NCBI GenBank assembly: GCA_035250505.1
Contig: DATFFC010000088.1
Location: 4,161-68,160 of the forward strand
Length of the DNA: 64,000 bases
Origin: DASSBQ01 sp035250505
Lineage (GTDB): Bacteria > Nitrospirota > Nitrospiria > Nitrospirales > Nitrospiraceae
Direction: 5' to 3'
Both the position numbers and the translations under genes were made by a program. Position 1 is the stretch's first letter. Each line of letters starts with the position of its first letter. The notes below the pieces were generated by a model. It had not been told where the DNA came from and did not search any database. It saw only the letters and a program-made list of their open reading frames with translations. This document shows, in pieces, positions 42,728 to 51,963 of this stretch.

Positions 42728-43168
42728 GTGAGATCTTCAAATCATCAACGCTCAGCGGTTCCCCTCTGTCCCAGCTGTACCCCTCAAGCCCCCATGATGT
42801 CTTCTGCACATGAGGTGCCAAACGCCGATTCACACGACCTGCTGAGATGGCGCTGCTCTCAGTGCGCTCATACGGGCCTGACCGCGAAGCAAGGGATTCA
42901 TCTCGTATTTCGAGGTGGGATGGAATATGTCTTTGCTTACGGCTCGTCCCGCGGCATGTTGACCGTCGTGCTCTCAACCGAGGCTATCGCTCTCTTCAAG
43001 AGCCACGATATTGGCGCCGATGAATTGGTCAGGAAAGCAGCCGAATGGGCGCTCCTGCGGGGCCGTGCGAGCGGCACAGTGACGCTCGGCTTACATCATG
43101 AGGAGTTGGCTGCCTTTTACTGGTACTTCTATCAAACTCAGTCGGTCGACCGGCAACCGGTCTCATGA
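42728..43168 (+). CDS. Unknown protein with N-terminal zinc-ribbon-like cysteines
   Basis: A GTG start preceded by AAAGGAA gives 146 residues. Cysteines at CPSCTP and RCSQCAHTG are spaced as two CxxC pairs about 34 residues apart, suggesting a zinc ribbon. The remainder has no family recognised by eye. It stands next to a PilZ gene in the same direction, separated by 200 bases in which nothing else was seen. Confidence 0.65.
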   Translation: MRSSNHQRSAVPLCPSCTPQAPMMSSAHEVPNADSHDLLRWRCSQCAHTGLTAKQGIHLVFRGGMEYVFAYGSSRGMLTVVLSTEAIALFKSHDIGADELVRKAAEWALLRGRASGTVTLGLHHEELAAFYWYFYQTQSVDRQPVS

Positions 43169-43370
43169 ACGGGTCGTCCATCCCGTGGACGGCCGTATGG
43201 GCCGCGATCCTCCTCCAGAGAACCACCAACCATCCCGACCTTCGCTGAAACAGATGCTCCCCCGATGGAATTAACCTATTCAGGGACTGCTGACGCACCG
43301 ATTCATTGGTTATCATCCGCCAGCGCATACCTGGACTACAAAGCTCGACGGTTCGAGAGAGGGAGAAACC

Positions 43371-43739
43371 ATGAAACCTCGGTATAGCCAACGAGTCTCG
43401 GTCGCCTGTTCGGTGATTTTTTCCGGGGATTGCGGTGTAGGTGAAGGCCGCATGCTGGATGTGTCCCTGCCCGGCTGCCTGCTCCAAAGCGCCGCGACCT
43501 TGAAGGCGGGCGACTATGTTCAACTGCGGGTATTTCTTCCCGATCTACAAAGCCCGCTCCATGTGCCTTTGGCCGCCGTGCGCTGGGTGGAAGGGAATCG
43601 GGTCGGATTGGAGTTTATTCGCACGTCGCATGAAGAGCAGACCAGGCTGGAACAGTTTGTCAGGCAAAAGTCCCGGTGCGCCGGAAAGCGAGCCGCATGG
43701 ACCGAAGGCATCGTCGTGGTCGGAGCCAGTGGAGACTGA
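43371..43739 (+). CDS. PilZ domain c-di-GMP binding protein
   Basis: The 122-residue protein matches the PilZ pattern: the first motif is RYSQRVSVACSV (RxxxR), the second DVSLPGCLLQSA (D/NxSxxG). Hydrophobic strands VQLRVFLP and AVRWVEGNRVGLEFI complete the barrel. All c-di-GMP contacts appear present. The ribosome site GAGAGGGAG precedes the ATG. Which process it controls is unknown; motility is a reasonable guess given the neighbourhood. Confidence 0.85.
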   Translation: MKPRYSQRVSVACSVIFSGDCGVGEGRMLDVSLPGCLLQSAATLKAGDYVQLRVFLPDLQSPLHVPLAAVRWVEGNRVGLEFIRTSHEEQTRLEQFVRQKSRCAGKRAAWTEGIVVVGASGD

Positions 43740-43750
43740 CCGGCGAGCGA

Positions 43751-45163
43751 TCACACTTCCTTCAAGTCCGTTTCCGTCAATTCCTCTCCGATATCCGGCT
43801 CAGGCCTGCCTCTTGTTGAGGACGGATGCAGTCCATACTTCTTCAGCATTTTGTAGAAGTCTGCGCGATACCGCCCGGCGAATTGCGCCGCCCGTGAAAT
43901 ATTCCCGCCCGTCATTTGGAGTACATTGCGGAGATATGTTCGCTCGAATTCTTCTTTCGCTTCGGTCAACGGCTTCATGGCCATATCCGGCGCCACGCCG
44001 ATAGACGGCAGCAAATCCGGCGAAATCATATCCTGCCGCGACATGACGACGGCCTTCTCGATCGCATTCTCCAACTCCCTCACATTGCCGGGCCACGGAT
44101 ACACCATCAGCCGATGCATGGCCGCTGCCGTAAAGCCGCGGACGTCCTTGTTGGCTCGCTTCGCGCATTGCTTGAGAAAATGCTGACCCAGCAAGGGAAT
44201 ATCGTCCTTGCGTTCACGCAGCGGCGGGATCGTCAGCGGCACGACGGAGATGCGATAGTACAAATCATGCCGGAACGTGCCGGCTTTGACCGCTTCGGAC
44301 AAGTCCTTATTCGTGGCCGCTATAATCCGCACATCAACCTTGGTCACATAATCGGCGCCGACCTCGCGGATTTCCCGTTCCTGCACGGCCCGCAGAAGTT
44401 TCACCTGCATCGAGAGCGGCATCTCGCCGATCTCATCCAAAAACAACGTGCCGCCGCTCGCACTTTGGAAAAAGCCCCGTTTGGAGGCGACCGCACTGGT
44501 GAAGGCGCCGCGCACATGGCCGAACAATTCGCTTTCAAACAAGGCTTCCGGTATCGCCGCACAGTTCAGCGCCACAAACGGATTCTTGGCTCGGCGGCTG
44601 TTCGTATGGATGACCCGGGCCAGGACCTCTTTCCCCGTACCGGTTTCTCCGCAAAGGAGAATCGTCGCATCGGAATCCGCCACTTGGGCGATCTTCTGAA
44701 ACAACCGCTGCATCGCCGAACTGCGAGCGATGACGTTCTCAAGCCCGTAAAGTTCCTTCACGAGGGACTTCAGCCGCTGAATTTCACGACTCATTCGCTG
44801 TTGCGCCAAGCCCTTATCAATCGTCGCTTTCAATTCCCGATCATCAAACGGCTTGGTGAGATATCCGAATGCACCCCGCTGCATGGCTTCGACGGCATTG
44901 GGGATGCTGCCATGAGCGGTCAGAATGATCACCGGAAGTCCCGGTTGATTGCGCAACAATTCCTCCGTGAGGTTCAATCCATCTTCGCCGCGCAGCCGAA
45001 GATCGGTAATGGCGACATCAAACACTTCGCGTTTGGCCGCGTCGAGCGCATCCTGCCCTGTTGTACAAGGTGTGACGACGAACCCCATGGCGGACAACCG
45101 CATTCTGAGGAGGTGCAGCAGCCCTTCGTCATCGTCAACAACGAGAATACGTTCTTGCTCCAT
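43751..45163 (-). CDS. glrR: GlrR/QseF-type sigma-54 response regulator with GAFTSA loop
   Basis: The 470-residue protein has receiver (ILVVDDDEGLL, VAITDLRLRGEDG, KPFDD), AAA+ and Fis-type domains. The activator domain has Walker A LCGETGTGKEVLARVIHT and Walker B GTLFLDEIGEM. The sigma-54 contact loop reads GAFTSA, with the second glycine replaced by serine while the critical threonine is kept. The gene order kinase, QseG-like lipoprotein, regulator is the same as glrK-qseG-glrR of enterobacteria. It follows the lipoprotein gene by seven bases. Confidence 0.88.
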   Translation of the reverse strand: MEQERILVVDDDEGLLHLLRMRLSAMGFVVTPCTTGQDALDAAKREVFDVAITDLRLRGEDGLNLTEELLRNQPGLPVIILTAHGSIPNAVEAMQRGAFGYLTKPFDDRELKATIDKGLAQQRMSREIQRLKSLVKELYGLENVIARSSAMQRLFQKIAQVADSDATILLCGETGTGKEVLARVIHTNSRRAKNPFVALNCAAIPEALFESELFGHVRGAFTSAVASKRGFFQSASGGTLFLDEIGEMPLSMQVKLLRAVQEREIREVGADYVTKVDVRIIAATNKDLSEAVKAGTFRHDLYYRISVVPLTIPPLRERKDDIPLLGQHFLKQCAKRANKDVRGFTAAAMHRLMVYPWPGNVRELENAIEKAVVMSRQDMISPDLLPSIGVAPDMAMKPLTEAKEEFERTYLRNVLQMTGGNISRAAQFAGRYRADFYKMLKKYGLHPSSTRGRPEPDIGEELTETDLKEV

Positions 45164-45170
45164 AATCCTC

Positions 45171-45950
45171 CTAGGGCTTGGTGGAGTCGGGGGCCGGTGA
45201 CGGCGCGATATTGGACGGCGGCCGGATCGGACGAATCCGTTCCCGCATTTCCTGATCGATCCGTTTCAGCGCCTCAAGCTGGCTGGTCAACTCTTCGATC
45301 TTGCGATCACGATCGATCAACTGACGCTGCAGCGATTGAAGCGTGCCGGTGTCCGTGGTCACTTTGGCCGTATCCCGCTTGGAACTCAGGGCTTCCACCT
45401 TCTTTTCTTGTTCCTGCAGTTCACGGTGCAGGCTTTCAACCGACTGCGAGTCGGCTTCCTGCATCGAACGGAGTTGCTGAATGACCAATTCCCGATCCAG
45501 GAGATCGCGCACCGTCCGCTCGGCCGCCTGGTTAAGAACACGATTCGTTCGCGCGACGGCGGGACCGTCGGCGACGGCCTGGACCCACGATCGATGAAGC
45601 GCCTGATTGCCGCCTTGCAGCACTTGAATCCATAGCTTACTGGAAGCCGCCAATTGGCTCTTTGGAGCCGTAGCAATCACTTTTTCGAAATACCGAAGAG
45701 CCGTGTCCTGGTTTTCATAGAGCGCCGCCAGCGCGCGGGTAAAGAACACATGATCACAGCTGCTCTTTGCTCCGCACTTGGAGATCAGCGCCTCCTGCCT
45801 CTTCACCAAGCTCTGCAGCATTTTGCCATCGGCGGCATCCGGCGTGAAATAGGGCCCATTGGCCGGAGCCGGAACGGTGCTGCATCCCCATTGCCATGCA
45901 AAGAGCAACACAAGGAGAGCGCCGGATTGCTGTCTGCGCGAGGGCGTCAT
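45171..45950 (-). CDS. qseG: QseG-like outer membrane lipoprotein
   Basis: The 259-residue product has a lipoprotein signal ending in FAWQWGC, then a helical region (residues 40-130) and a long coiled coil (residues about 150-235, rich in Gln, Glu, Arg, Leu). The end is Pro-rich. Sequence likeness to enteric QseG was not tested; the call rests on the lipobox, helical content and the conserved kinase-lipoprotein-regulator order. In enterics QseG interacts with the kinase in the periplasm. It overlaps the kinase gene by four bases. Confidence 0.7.
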   Translation of the reverse strand: MTPSRRQQSGALLVLLFAWQWGCSTVPAPANGPYFTPDAADGKMLQSLVKRQEALISKCGAKSSCDHVFFTRALAALYENQDTALRYFEKVIATAPKSQLAASSKLWIQVLQGGNQALHRSWVQAVADGPAVARTNRVLNQAAERTVRDLLDRELVIQQLRSMQEADSQSVESLHRELQEQEKKVEALSSKRDTAKVTTDTGTLQSLQRQLIDRDRKIEELTSQLEALKRIDQEMRERIRPIRPPSNIAPSPAPDSTKP

Positions 45951-47416
45951 GCTGCTCCCGGCCTGGTCAACAAGAGAAAAAAGCGCACTGTCGTCCCCTT
46001 ACCGACTTCACTCTCCACCCAGATCTTCCCGCCGTGCGCCTCGACCACCCGCTTCGCCAGAGCCAGCCCCAATCCGCTGCCCATGGTCGCCCGCCTAGCC
46101 TTGGCCCGGCCCTGATAAAATCGATCGAAGATGTGTGGAAGCTCTTCCGGTGGAATACCGGGTCCCGCATCCGAAACCGACACCAACAGCACGCCTCCTT
46201 GGCCATCGGGCGTCATGGTCAATTTCACCACGGTGCCTTCCCTGCTGAATTTCAACCCATTGGACAGCACGTTGTCGAGCACCTGCTCGATACGGCCGCT
46301 GTCTGCCTTGACCCAGTGACGTTCGGCAGGCGCCTCGACGAGCAACTGGACATGCTTGGCGTCGGCCAGCAGCCGAATCTTGTTGATCGACAGCTCGGCG
46401 ATCTTTGTCAGATCCGTCGGTGCAAAGCGGTACTCCATCATCCCTGCTTCCATCTTCGACAGATCCAAAATGGTCGAGATCAAATGCATCAGACGGCGGC
46501 TGCTGTCCGCCATGATCCGCAACGTCGTCCGTTGATCCTGTGTCAGGGGACCCGGAATCTCGTCGAGCAGCAGATGGGTGCCTTCCTGGATCGAGGCCAT
46601 CGGGGTTCGCAGTTCATGCGACACATGCGCGAGAAACTCGCTCTTGATGTCGTCCAGTTGCTGGAGCTGCTTCCCCATCCAATTCACGGTTTCGCCGAGC
46701 TCGCGCAGCTCGCTCGGCGCGCGAATCTGCAATGAAGATGAAAAATGCCCTTGTCCGATCTCTTTAATGCGCGCCTGAAGCCGACGTAGAGGCCGCAGGA
46801 TATTGTAGCTCGCGACTGCGGCCAACCCCAATCCAAACAGCAACGCGACCAGCACGAGTTGTTCCGTCACGGCTTCGGCCTCGCTGGAAGTCGCGCGGGC
46901 GGCGTTGAGTCCGATACCGATCTGCGCCTCGTGAAGCCCGATGTAACTCTGCAAGGTCGATGAGAGGCGATCGGCGATGGCTTCCATCCTTACGTCATAG
47001 GAGGCTCCCGAATCCGGGGAGTCCGATACCATAGGTGAGAGCTGGGCATGAAACAGGGCGATCTGTTGCTGCTGCAGACGCTCCACTTCCTTCAACAATT
47101 GTTGTCCATGGAGAGACGCTTCCTTCCCGTATTGCTGGGCAAGCGCGTGCTGAAACTCTTTCGTCTCCTGATGAAAGTGTTCGAGAAAGGTGGCGGCGTG
47201 GACGGCCAGATATTTCTTCTGGCTTTGCATTTGATCGTAAAAGGAGGCAAGCAGTCGCTTGGCCGTTTCAATCTCGGGATAGTGACGGGACTCCATCTCG
47301 GCGCTCAGGTCGGAGAGCTGACGGATCTGGAGTAAGGCGTACACGTTGACCCCCGCCATGACGAGGATGATGATCAAATAGGTGAGAACCAGTCGCCAGA
47401 AGATGGACAGACGCAC
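45947..47416 (-). CDS. glrK: GlrK/QseE-type membrane sensor histidine kinase
   Basis: The 489-residue protein has membrane helices near residues 9-30 and 170-192, flanking a coiled-coil periplasmic sensor domain. A HAMP linker follows (NILRPLRRLQARIKEIGQGH), then the phosphoacceptor helix FLAHVSHELRTPMASIQEGT and an ATPase domain (QVLDNVLSNGLKFSREG, DAGPGIPPEELPHIFDRFYQ, GSGLGLALAKRVVEAHGG). It heads the glrK-qseG-glrR operon. A weak -24/-12-like site GGCCCACCCCGTGC lies at about 47526-47539 upstream. Confidence 0.87.
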   Translation of the reverse strand: MRLSIFWRLVLTYLIIILVMAGVNVYALLQIRQLSDLSAEMESRHYPEIETAKRLLASFYDQMQSQKKYLAVHAATFLEHFHQETKEFQHALAQQYGKEASLHGQQLLKEVERLQQQQIALFHAQLSPMVSDSPDSGASYDVRMEAIADRLSSTLQSYIGLHEAQIGIGLNAARATSSEAEAVTEQLVLVALLFGLGLAAVASYNILRPLRRLQARIKEIGQGHFSSSLQIRAPSELRELGETVNWMGKQLQQLDDIKSEFLAHVSHELRTPMASIQEGTHLLLDEIPGPLTQDQRTTLRIMADSSRRLMHLISTILDLSKMEAGMMEYRFAPTDLTKIAELSINKIRLLADAKHVQLLVEAPAERHWVKADSGRIEQVLDNVLSNGLKFSREGTVVKLTMTPDGQGGVLLVSVSDAGPGIPPEELPHIFDRFYQGRAKARRATMGSGLGLALAKRVVEAHGGKIWVESEVGKGTTVRFFLLLTRPGAA

Positions 47417-47585
47417 GGGACGGACCCCGACAAGTCGGATGATCGATGGCGTTCGAGTCGAACTGCGGTGTATGTAAATCCATACAACAAATCCATCGGC
47501 GGCTCAATAAGTTCCGCCTTTCCTGCACGGGGTGGGCCGCCGAGTCGGCCGCCCGGGTTCGCTGCAGTCAGCCGTTGTACCCGCG

Positions 47586-48386
47586 TCATTTCGACGCGAA
47601 TTCCCGCTGACGGCGAGACGAGCCACGAAGCGCCGCGAACAAATGTCCCCGAAAGAGCAGCATCGCGACCGCTAGCGGCGGTGTGAAAAGCACCGCCGCG
47701 ACACCCGCGACTTCCCCTGCCACACCGAGGTTATTGAGCCAGACGGAGAGGATCGTGAACGGCAGGATCAGCAGTTGAAAAAAATCCAGGCCGGCGCCGC
47801 GGCCGACCCGGTTCGATAAGGAAACGAAGAGAGAGAATCCCAACGGCATCAAGACGAGGGCCAACGGAAGGAACCATTCAATCCAGTTCTCCAGAACAAA
47901 ATCATAACTGCTTTTCAACACATCGAGCGGAGAATCATGGCGGACCTGGTAGATGACTTCGGGAGCGGGATTCAACAGAATGAAGAGCAACAGCAAAATC
48001 GCGGCGACCAACATGCGGCTATCGGGGTTGGACTGTAAGCTCATGTCCAACAGCATCGTGGGAATCCACAAGACGAACCCGACGCTGATGACGTCCCAGA
48101 AATAGTGGCCGAAACTCTCCATGACATCGCGCACACCCAAGGACCGCGCCCCCATGACGGCCTGCTCGATCAAGCTCAAGACCGCGCCGATCAGCAGGGC
48201 GTTGGCCGCGCCGAGGAGGAAACCTCCCGCGATGCCGAGGGGCCGCGCTAGCGAGGCGACCAGGGAGAAGGCCAGCGCAAACACAATCATGGCCACGATG
48301 ATGATCCAGCCGCGGGCCAACGAGCGAACCGTCGCTCGACCGGCGTCCCGATACAACCGAAGTGTGGAAGACACGAGCGGTACCAT
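47586..48386 (-). CDS. Polytopic membrane protein of unknown function
   Basis: From the ATG at 48386 the 266-residue protein has about six membrane helices, for example GWIIIVAMIVFALAFSLVAS, LVAAILLLLFILLNPAPEVI and WFLPLALVLMPLGFSLFVSL. The pattern of an amphipathic start and evenly spaced helices resembles DUF4013-type proteins, but no conserved motif was recognised. A GTG six bases upstream is an alternative start. It is divergent from clpB, and the 210 bases between them show only a GGAAT/ATTCC inverted repeat at 48548-48561. Confidence 0.7.
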   Translation of the reverse strand: MVPLVSSTLRLYRDAGRATVRSLARGWIIIVAMIVFALAFSLVASLARPLGIAGGFLLGAANALLIGAVLSLIEQAVMGARSLGVRDVMESFGHYFWDVISVGFVLWIPTMLLDMSLQSNPDSRMLVAAILLLLFILLNPAPEVIYQVRHDSPLDVLKSSYDFVLENWIEWFLPLALVLMPLGFSLFVSLSNRVGRGAGLDFFQLLILPFTILSVWLNNLGVAGEVAGVAAVLFTPPLAVAMLLFRGHLFAALRGSSRRQREFASK

Positions 48387-48596
48387 AAACACGGTCGGCT
48401 TCGGCCTCACCGGACAAGACTGAAGCAGCCTCCTGATGAGACAGTGAATGATTTCGGGACAATAGTCTGGAGCGGAGGTCGCAGTCAACCGCACAGACAG
48501 TGCGCGAGTCGACCGCGTTCTCGTCTCGCACATTGACTTAGTCCGCTGGAATGATTATTCCGTGAGAGGGAGAATGAACGAAAGAGGAGAGCCGAC

Positions 48597-51194
48597 ATGG
48601 ATATGAACCGGATGACCGTGAAACTGCAGGAAGCGCTGCAGGCCGCCTCCGCGCAGGCGATGCGCCGCAGCCACCAAGGCATCGACGCCGAACATCTGCT
48701 CCTGGCCCTGCTCGAACAAGAAGGGGGCCTGGCGCCGGCGTTGCTCGACCAGTCCGGCCTCTCCGCCTCTGCGGTACGGCAGGCGGCCGACCAGGCTCTT
48801 GCCAAGGTGCCGCAAATACAAGGACCAGGCGCCGCGCCCGGCCAGATTCATCTCACCCCTCGTCTGGCGAAGATCCTCACCAGATCCGAAGAGATCATGA
48901 AGGAATTGAAAGACGAGTTCATCAGTGTCGAGCATGTCCTGCTCGCCATGGTGGAGGATGGAGGAGTCTTCCGGCGGCTGAATTTGACCAAGGACCGCCT
49001 GCTTGCCGCACTGCAGCAAGTACGGGGTAATCAGCGCGTCACCAATCAGGACCCCGAAGGCACCTACCAGTCGCTCGAAAAATATGGCCGCGATCTGACC
49101 AGACTGGCGGCGCAAGGCAAACTCGATCCGGTCATCGGCCGCGATGATGAAATCAGGCGCGTGATCCAGATCCTGTCCCGGCGAACGAAGAACAATCCCG
49201 TTCTGATCGGCGAGCCGGGCGTCGGGAAGACCGCCATCGTCGAAGGTCTCGCCCAACGCATCGTCAAGGGAGATGTGCCGGACGGCCTGAAACAGAAGCG
49301 GTTGATCGTCCTCGACATGGGGGCCCTCGTGGCGGGCGCGAAGTTTCGCGGCGAATTTGAAGAGCGCTTGAAAGCGGTTTTGAAGGAAGTGCAGGCGGCT
49401 CAGGGCCAGATCCTGATGTTCATCGACGAGTTGCACACGGTTGTCGGCGCCGGCGCCGCGGAAGGCGCGATGGACGCGGCCAATCTGCTGAAGCCGCTGC
49501 TGGCCCGCGGCGAACTGCACCTCATCGGCGCCACGACGTTGGATGAATATCGGAAACATATCGAGAAGGATGCCGCGTTGGAGCGTCGCTTTCAGACCGT
49601 GCTGGTGGAGCAACCCACGGTCGAGAACACCATTTCGATCCTCCGTGGTTTGAAAGAACGGTATGAAGTGCACCATGGCGTGCGGATTAAGGATGCGGCC
49701 CTGGTGGCGGCGGCCAAGCTGTCTCACCGGTACATCAGCGATCGGTTTCTGCCGGATAAGGCGATCGATCTCGTGGACGAAGCAGCGGCTCGCCTGCGCA
49801 CCGAAATAGACAGCCTGCCCGCGGAGCTGGACGAGGTCTCCCGCAAGGTCATGCAACTGGAGATCGAACGCGAGGCGCTCAAGAAGGAAAGCGATCAAGC
49901 CAGTCAGGCGCGCTTGGCCACCATCGAAAAAGAATTGGCCGGGCGGAATACCGATTTGCAGGTGCTCAAAGCCCGATGGGAATCGGAAAAGGCGTCGGTG
50001 GCGAAACTGCGCAAGACCCGGCAACATATCGAAGAGGTGAAACGCCTGATCGAACAGGCGGAACGGGCATACGACCTGAATAAGGTCGCGGAGCTGCGCT
50101 ACGGCGAGCTCCCTAAGTTGGAGCGGGAACTGGAGTTGGAAGTCCAGCACCTCGACAAGAAGCAGGGGGAACGGCGTCTCTTGAAAGAAGAGGTGGACGA
50201 GGACGAGATCGCGGCGATCGTCAGCCGCTGGACCGGCATCCCGGTGAGCCGGCTAGTTGAAGGAGAAATGGAGAAGCTGTTGAAGCTGGAGGAACTGCTC
50301 CATCAACGCGTCGTAGGCCAGGACGAAGCGGTGACCGCCGTGGCCGACGCGATCGTGCGGGCCCGGTCCGGCATCAAAGATCCGAATCGGCCGATCGGCT
50401 CGTTTCTCTTTCTTGGACCGACCGGCGTCGGCAAAACGGAATTGGCCCGCGCGTTGGCCGCGACCCTCTTCGATGACGAGGGCAACCTGATCCGCATCGA
50501 CATGTCCGAATACATGGAGAAACATACCGTCGCGCGCTTGATCGGCGCCCCGCCCGGCTATGTGGGTTACGAAGAAGGCGGGCAGCTGACCGAAGCCGTG
50601 CGCCGGCATCCTTTTTCGGTCATCCTGTTCGACGAGATCGAAAAAGCGCATCACGACGTCTTCAACATTTTGCTGCAGGTATTGGACGACGGCCGGCTGA
50701 CGGACTCGCAGGGTCGCACCGTCGATTTCAAGAACACCGTGCTCATCATGACGTCGAATATCGGCAGCCAGCAGATTTTTGAATCTCAGCAGGCCGGCGT
50801 GTCCTATGATCGGATGCGGAGCGTCGTGACCGCCGAGTTGCGCACGCATTTCCGGCCGGAGTTTCTCAATCGGGTCGACGAGATCGTCGTCTTCCATCCT
50901 CTGGCGGAAGAGCAGCTCGCGAGAATCGTCGAGATCCAACTCGAGCGATTACGCAAGCGATTGGCCGAACGTCGAATCACGCTGGCCGTCACCCCCGCCG
51001 CACTCCGGAGTCTCGGACAACGCGGCTATGACCCGACCTATGGCGCGCGGCCGTTGAAGCGGCTGATTCAGCAGGAGATCGAAACACCGATCGCCCGCCA
51101 GCTGATCAAGGGCGAACTGCGGGATGGGGAAACCGCAGCGGTGGACGTCAAGGACGGCCATACGGTCATCGTCCCGACGCTGACGACTCACTGA
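48597..51194 (+). CDS. clpB: Disaggregase chaperone ClpB
   Basis: The 865-residue protein has the full ClpB architecture: a Clp-N repeat domain (residues 1-145), the first AAA+ with Walker A IGEPGVGKTAIVEG, a long coiled-coil middle domain (about 405-525), and the second AAA+ with Walker A LGPTGVGKTELARA and Walker B FSVILFDEIEKAH. It solubilises aggregated proteins with DnaK. The ribosome site is AGAGGAG. A TTGACT hexamer lies 60 bases upstream, but no clear heat-shock (sigma-32) promoter or CIRCE element was found. Confidence 0.97.
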   Translation: MDMNRMTVKLQEALQAASAQAMRRSHQGIDAEHLLLALLEQEGGLAPALLDQSGLSASAVRQAADQALAKVPQIQGPGAAPGQIHLTPRLAKILTRSEEIMKELKDEFISVEHVLLAMVEDGGVFRRLNLTKDRLLAALQQVRGNQRVTNQDPEGTYQSLEKYGRDLTRLAAQGKLDPVIGRDDEIRRVIQILSRRTKNNPVLIGEPGVGKTAIVEGLAQRIVKGDVPDGLKQKRLIVLDMGALVAGAKFRGEFEERLKAVLKEVQAAQGQILMFIDELHTVVGAGAAEGAMDAANLLKPLLARGELHLIGATTLDEYRKHIEKDAALERRFQTVLVEQPTVENTISILRGLKERYEVHHGVRIKDAALVAAAKLSHRYISDRFLPDKAIDLVDEAAARLRTEIDSLPAELDEVSRKVMQLEIEREALKKESDQASQARLATIEKELAGRNTDLQVLKARWESEKASVAKLRKTRQHIEEVKRLIEQAERAYDLNKVAELRYGELPKLERELELEVQHLDKKQGERRLLKEEVDEDEIAAIVSRWTGIPVSRLVEGEMEKLLKLEELLHQRVVGQDEAVTAVADAIVRARSGIKDPNRPIGSFLFLGPTGVGKTELARALAATLFDDEGNLIRIDMSEYMEKHTVARLIGAPPGYVGYEEGGQLTEAVRRHPFSVILFDEIEKAHHDVFNILLQVLDDGRLTDSQGRTVDFKNTVLIMTSNIGSQQIFESQQAGVSYDRMRSVVTAELRTHFRPEFLNRVDEIVVFHPLAEEQLARIVEIQLERLRKRLAERRITLAVTPAALRSLGQRGYDPTYGARPLKRLIQQEIETPIARQLIKGELRDGETAAVDVKDGHTVIVPTLTTH

Positions 51195-51233
51195 CAATCG
51201 ATACACAGGGCCGGCGCTGCCCCATCAGCAGCC

Positions 51234-51659
51234 TCAATTGACCTGGACGGCGCCGCCCTTCGCGTCGGTATCGCCGCCGCTGACCCGGCGTTTGTCGAGC
51301 CGATAGTCGGTAGGGGTCACTTCGAGGATGTGGCCCTTGATGGTGTGAAACGTACCCCGGTTGAATACCACCCTGTCGCCCTCTTTCGCTTCAATCGAGA
51401 ACACGATCGTACCGGTCTCGGTATGCTTCAATGACACCCCGGCGGCCGTCTTGGACAATTCATAAGCCCGCCGCTCGTTAAACGTCAGATTGCTGTCCAC
51501 CACCTTGGCCATCATCCGTCCCGTCCCGTCGAACAACGCAAAGGTGACCAGCGGCGGCCCACCGGTCTTGCGCACCGCCACTTCCAATTGACGCATACCT
51601 TCGATGTCGATGGTGCCGTCGGAATTCCGATACAAGTTCGAGCCGATTTCAATATCCAT
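51234..51659 (-). CDS. Unknown conserved-looking protein
   Basis: The ATG at 51659 (AGGAGAGA upstream) gives 141 residues with no signal peptide. Strand-rich sequence such as GPPLVTFALFDGTGRMMAKV, ETGTIVFSIEAKEGDRVVFN and RGTFHTIKGHILEVTPTDYR suggests a beta-sandwich or jelly roll, but the family is not recognised. It converges with clpB and lies beside a small membrane protein gene in the same direction. Confidence 0.65.
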   Translation of the reverse strand: MDIEIGSNLYRNSDGTIDIEGMRQLEVAVRKTGGPPLVTFALFDGTGRMMAKVVDSNLTFNERRAYELSKTAAGVSLKHTETGTIVFSIEAKEGDRVVFNRGTFHTIKGHILEVTPTDYRLDKRRVSGGDTDAKGGAVQVN

Positions 51660-51694
51660 GCGTTCATCTCTCCTACGTTGAACGATAATGCCGG

Positions 51695-51907
51695 CTATGC
51701 TTTCTTGATACGATCCAGGATCAAGGCGATGCAACCCCCGAGTAAGCCGCCCCCGAGGATGGTCGTCATGAGTTCCACTAGTTTCAATTCCCAGACCGAT
51801 CCTTGCGCCTGCATCACCTCACGAATGCCCCCTTGCAGCATAATGACGGCCAAGGCCATCGTCGCCCCGACCAGAAACCACCACATGAAGACTTTCATGG
51901 CATGCAT
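51695..51907 (-). CDS. Small two-helix membrane protein
   Basis: The product is about 70 residues with two predicted membrane helices: KVFMWWFLVGATMALAVIML and LVELMTTILGGGLLGGCIAL, ending in ILDRIKKA. No family was recognised. The ATG at 51907 is chosen; an in-frame TTG at 51940 is an alternative. It lies between the comM-like gene and the unknown gene at 51.2 kb, probably in one transcript. Confidence 0.55.
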   Translation of the reverse strand: MHAMKVFMWWFLVGATMALAVIMLQGGIREVMQAQGSVWELKLVELMTTILGGGLLGGCIALILDRIKKA

Positions 51908-51963
51908 GGCGACGCCGGACCGTTCTTCACTCCTCCGCAAGTTCTGCGATCCTCCGCGACCGG

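Noticed and set aside
47526..47539. Sigma-54 promoter for glrK
   Set aside because: GG-GC spacing is right (GGCCCACCCCGTGC) but other consensus positions are poor; kept only as a remark in the kinase entry.
48548..48561. GGAAT/ATTCC palindrome upstream of clpB as heat-shock operator
   Set aside because: Only five base pairs with a four-base loop; it does not match CIRCE or a sigma-32 promoter.
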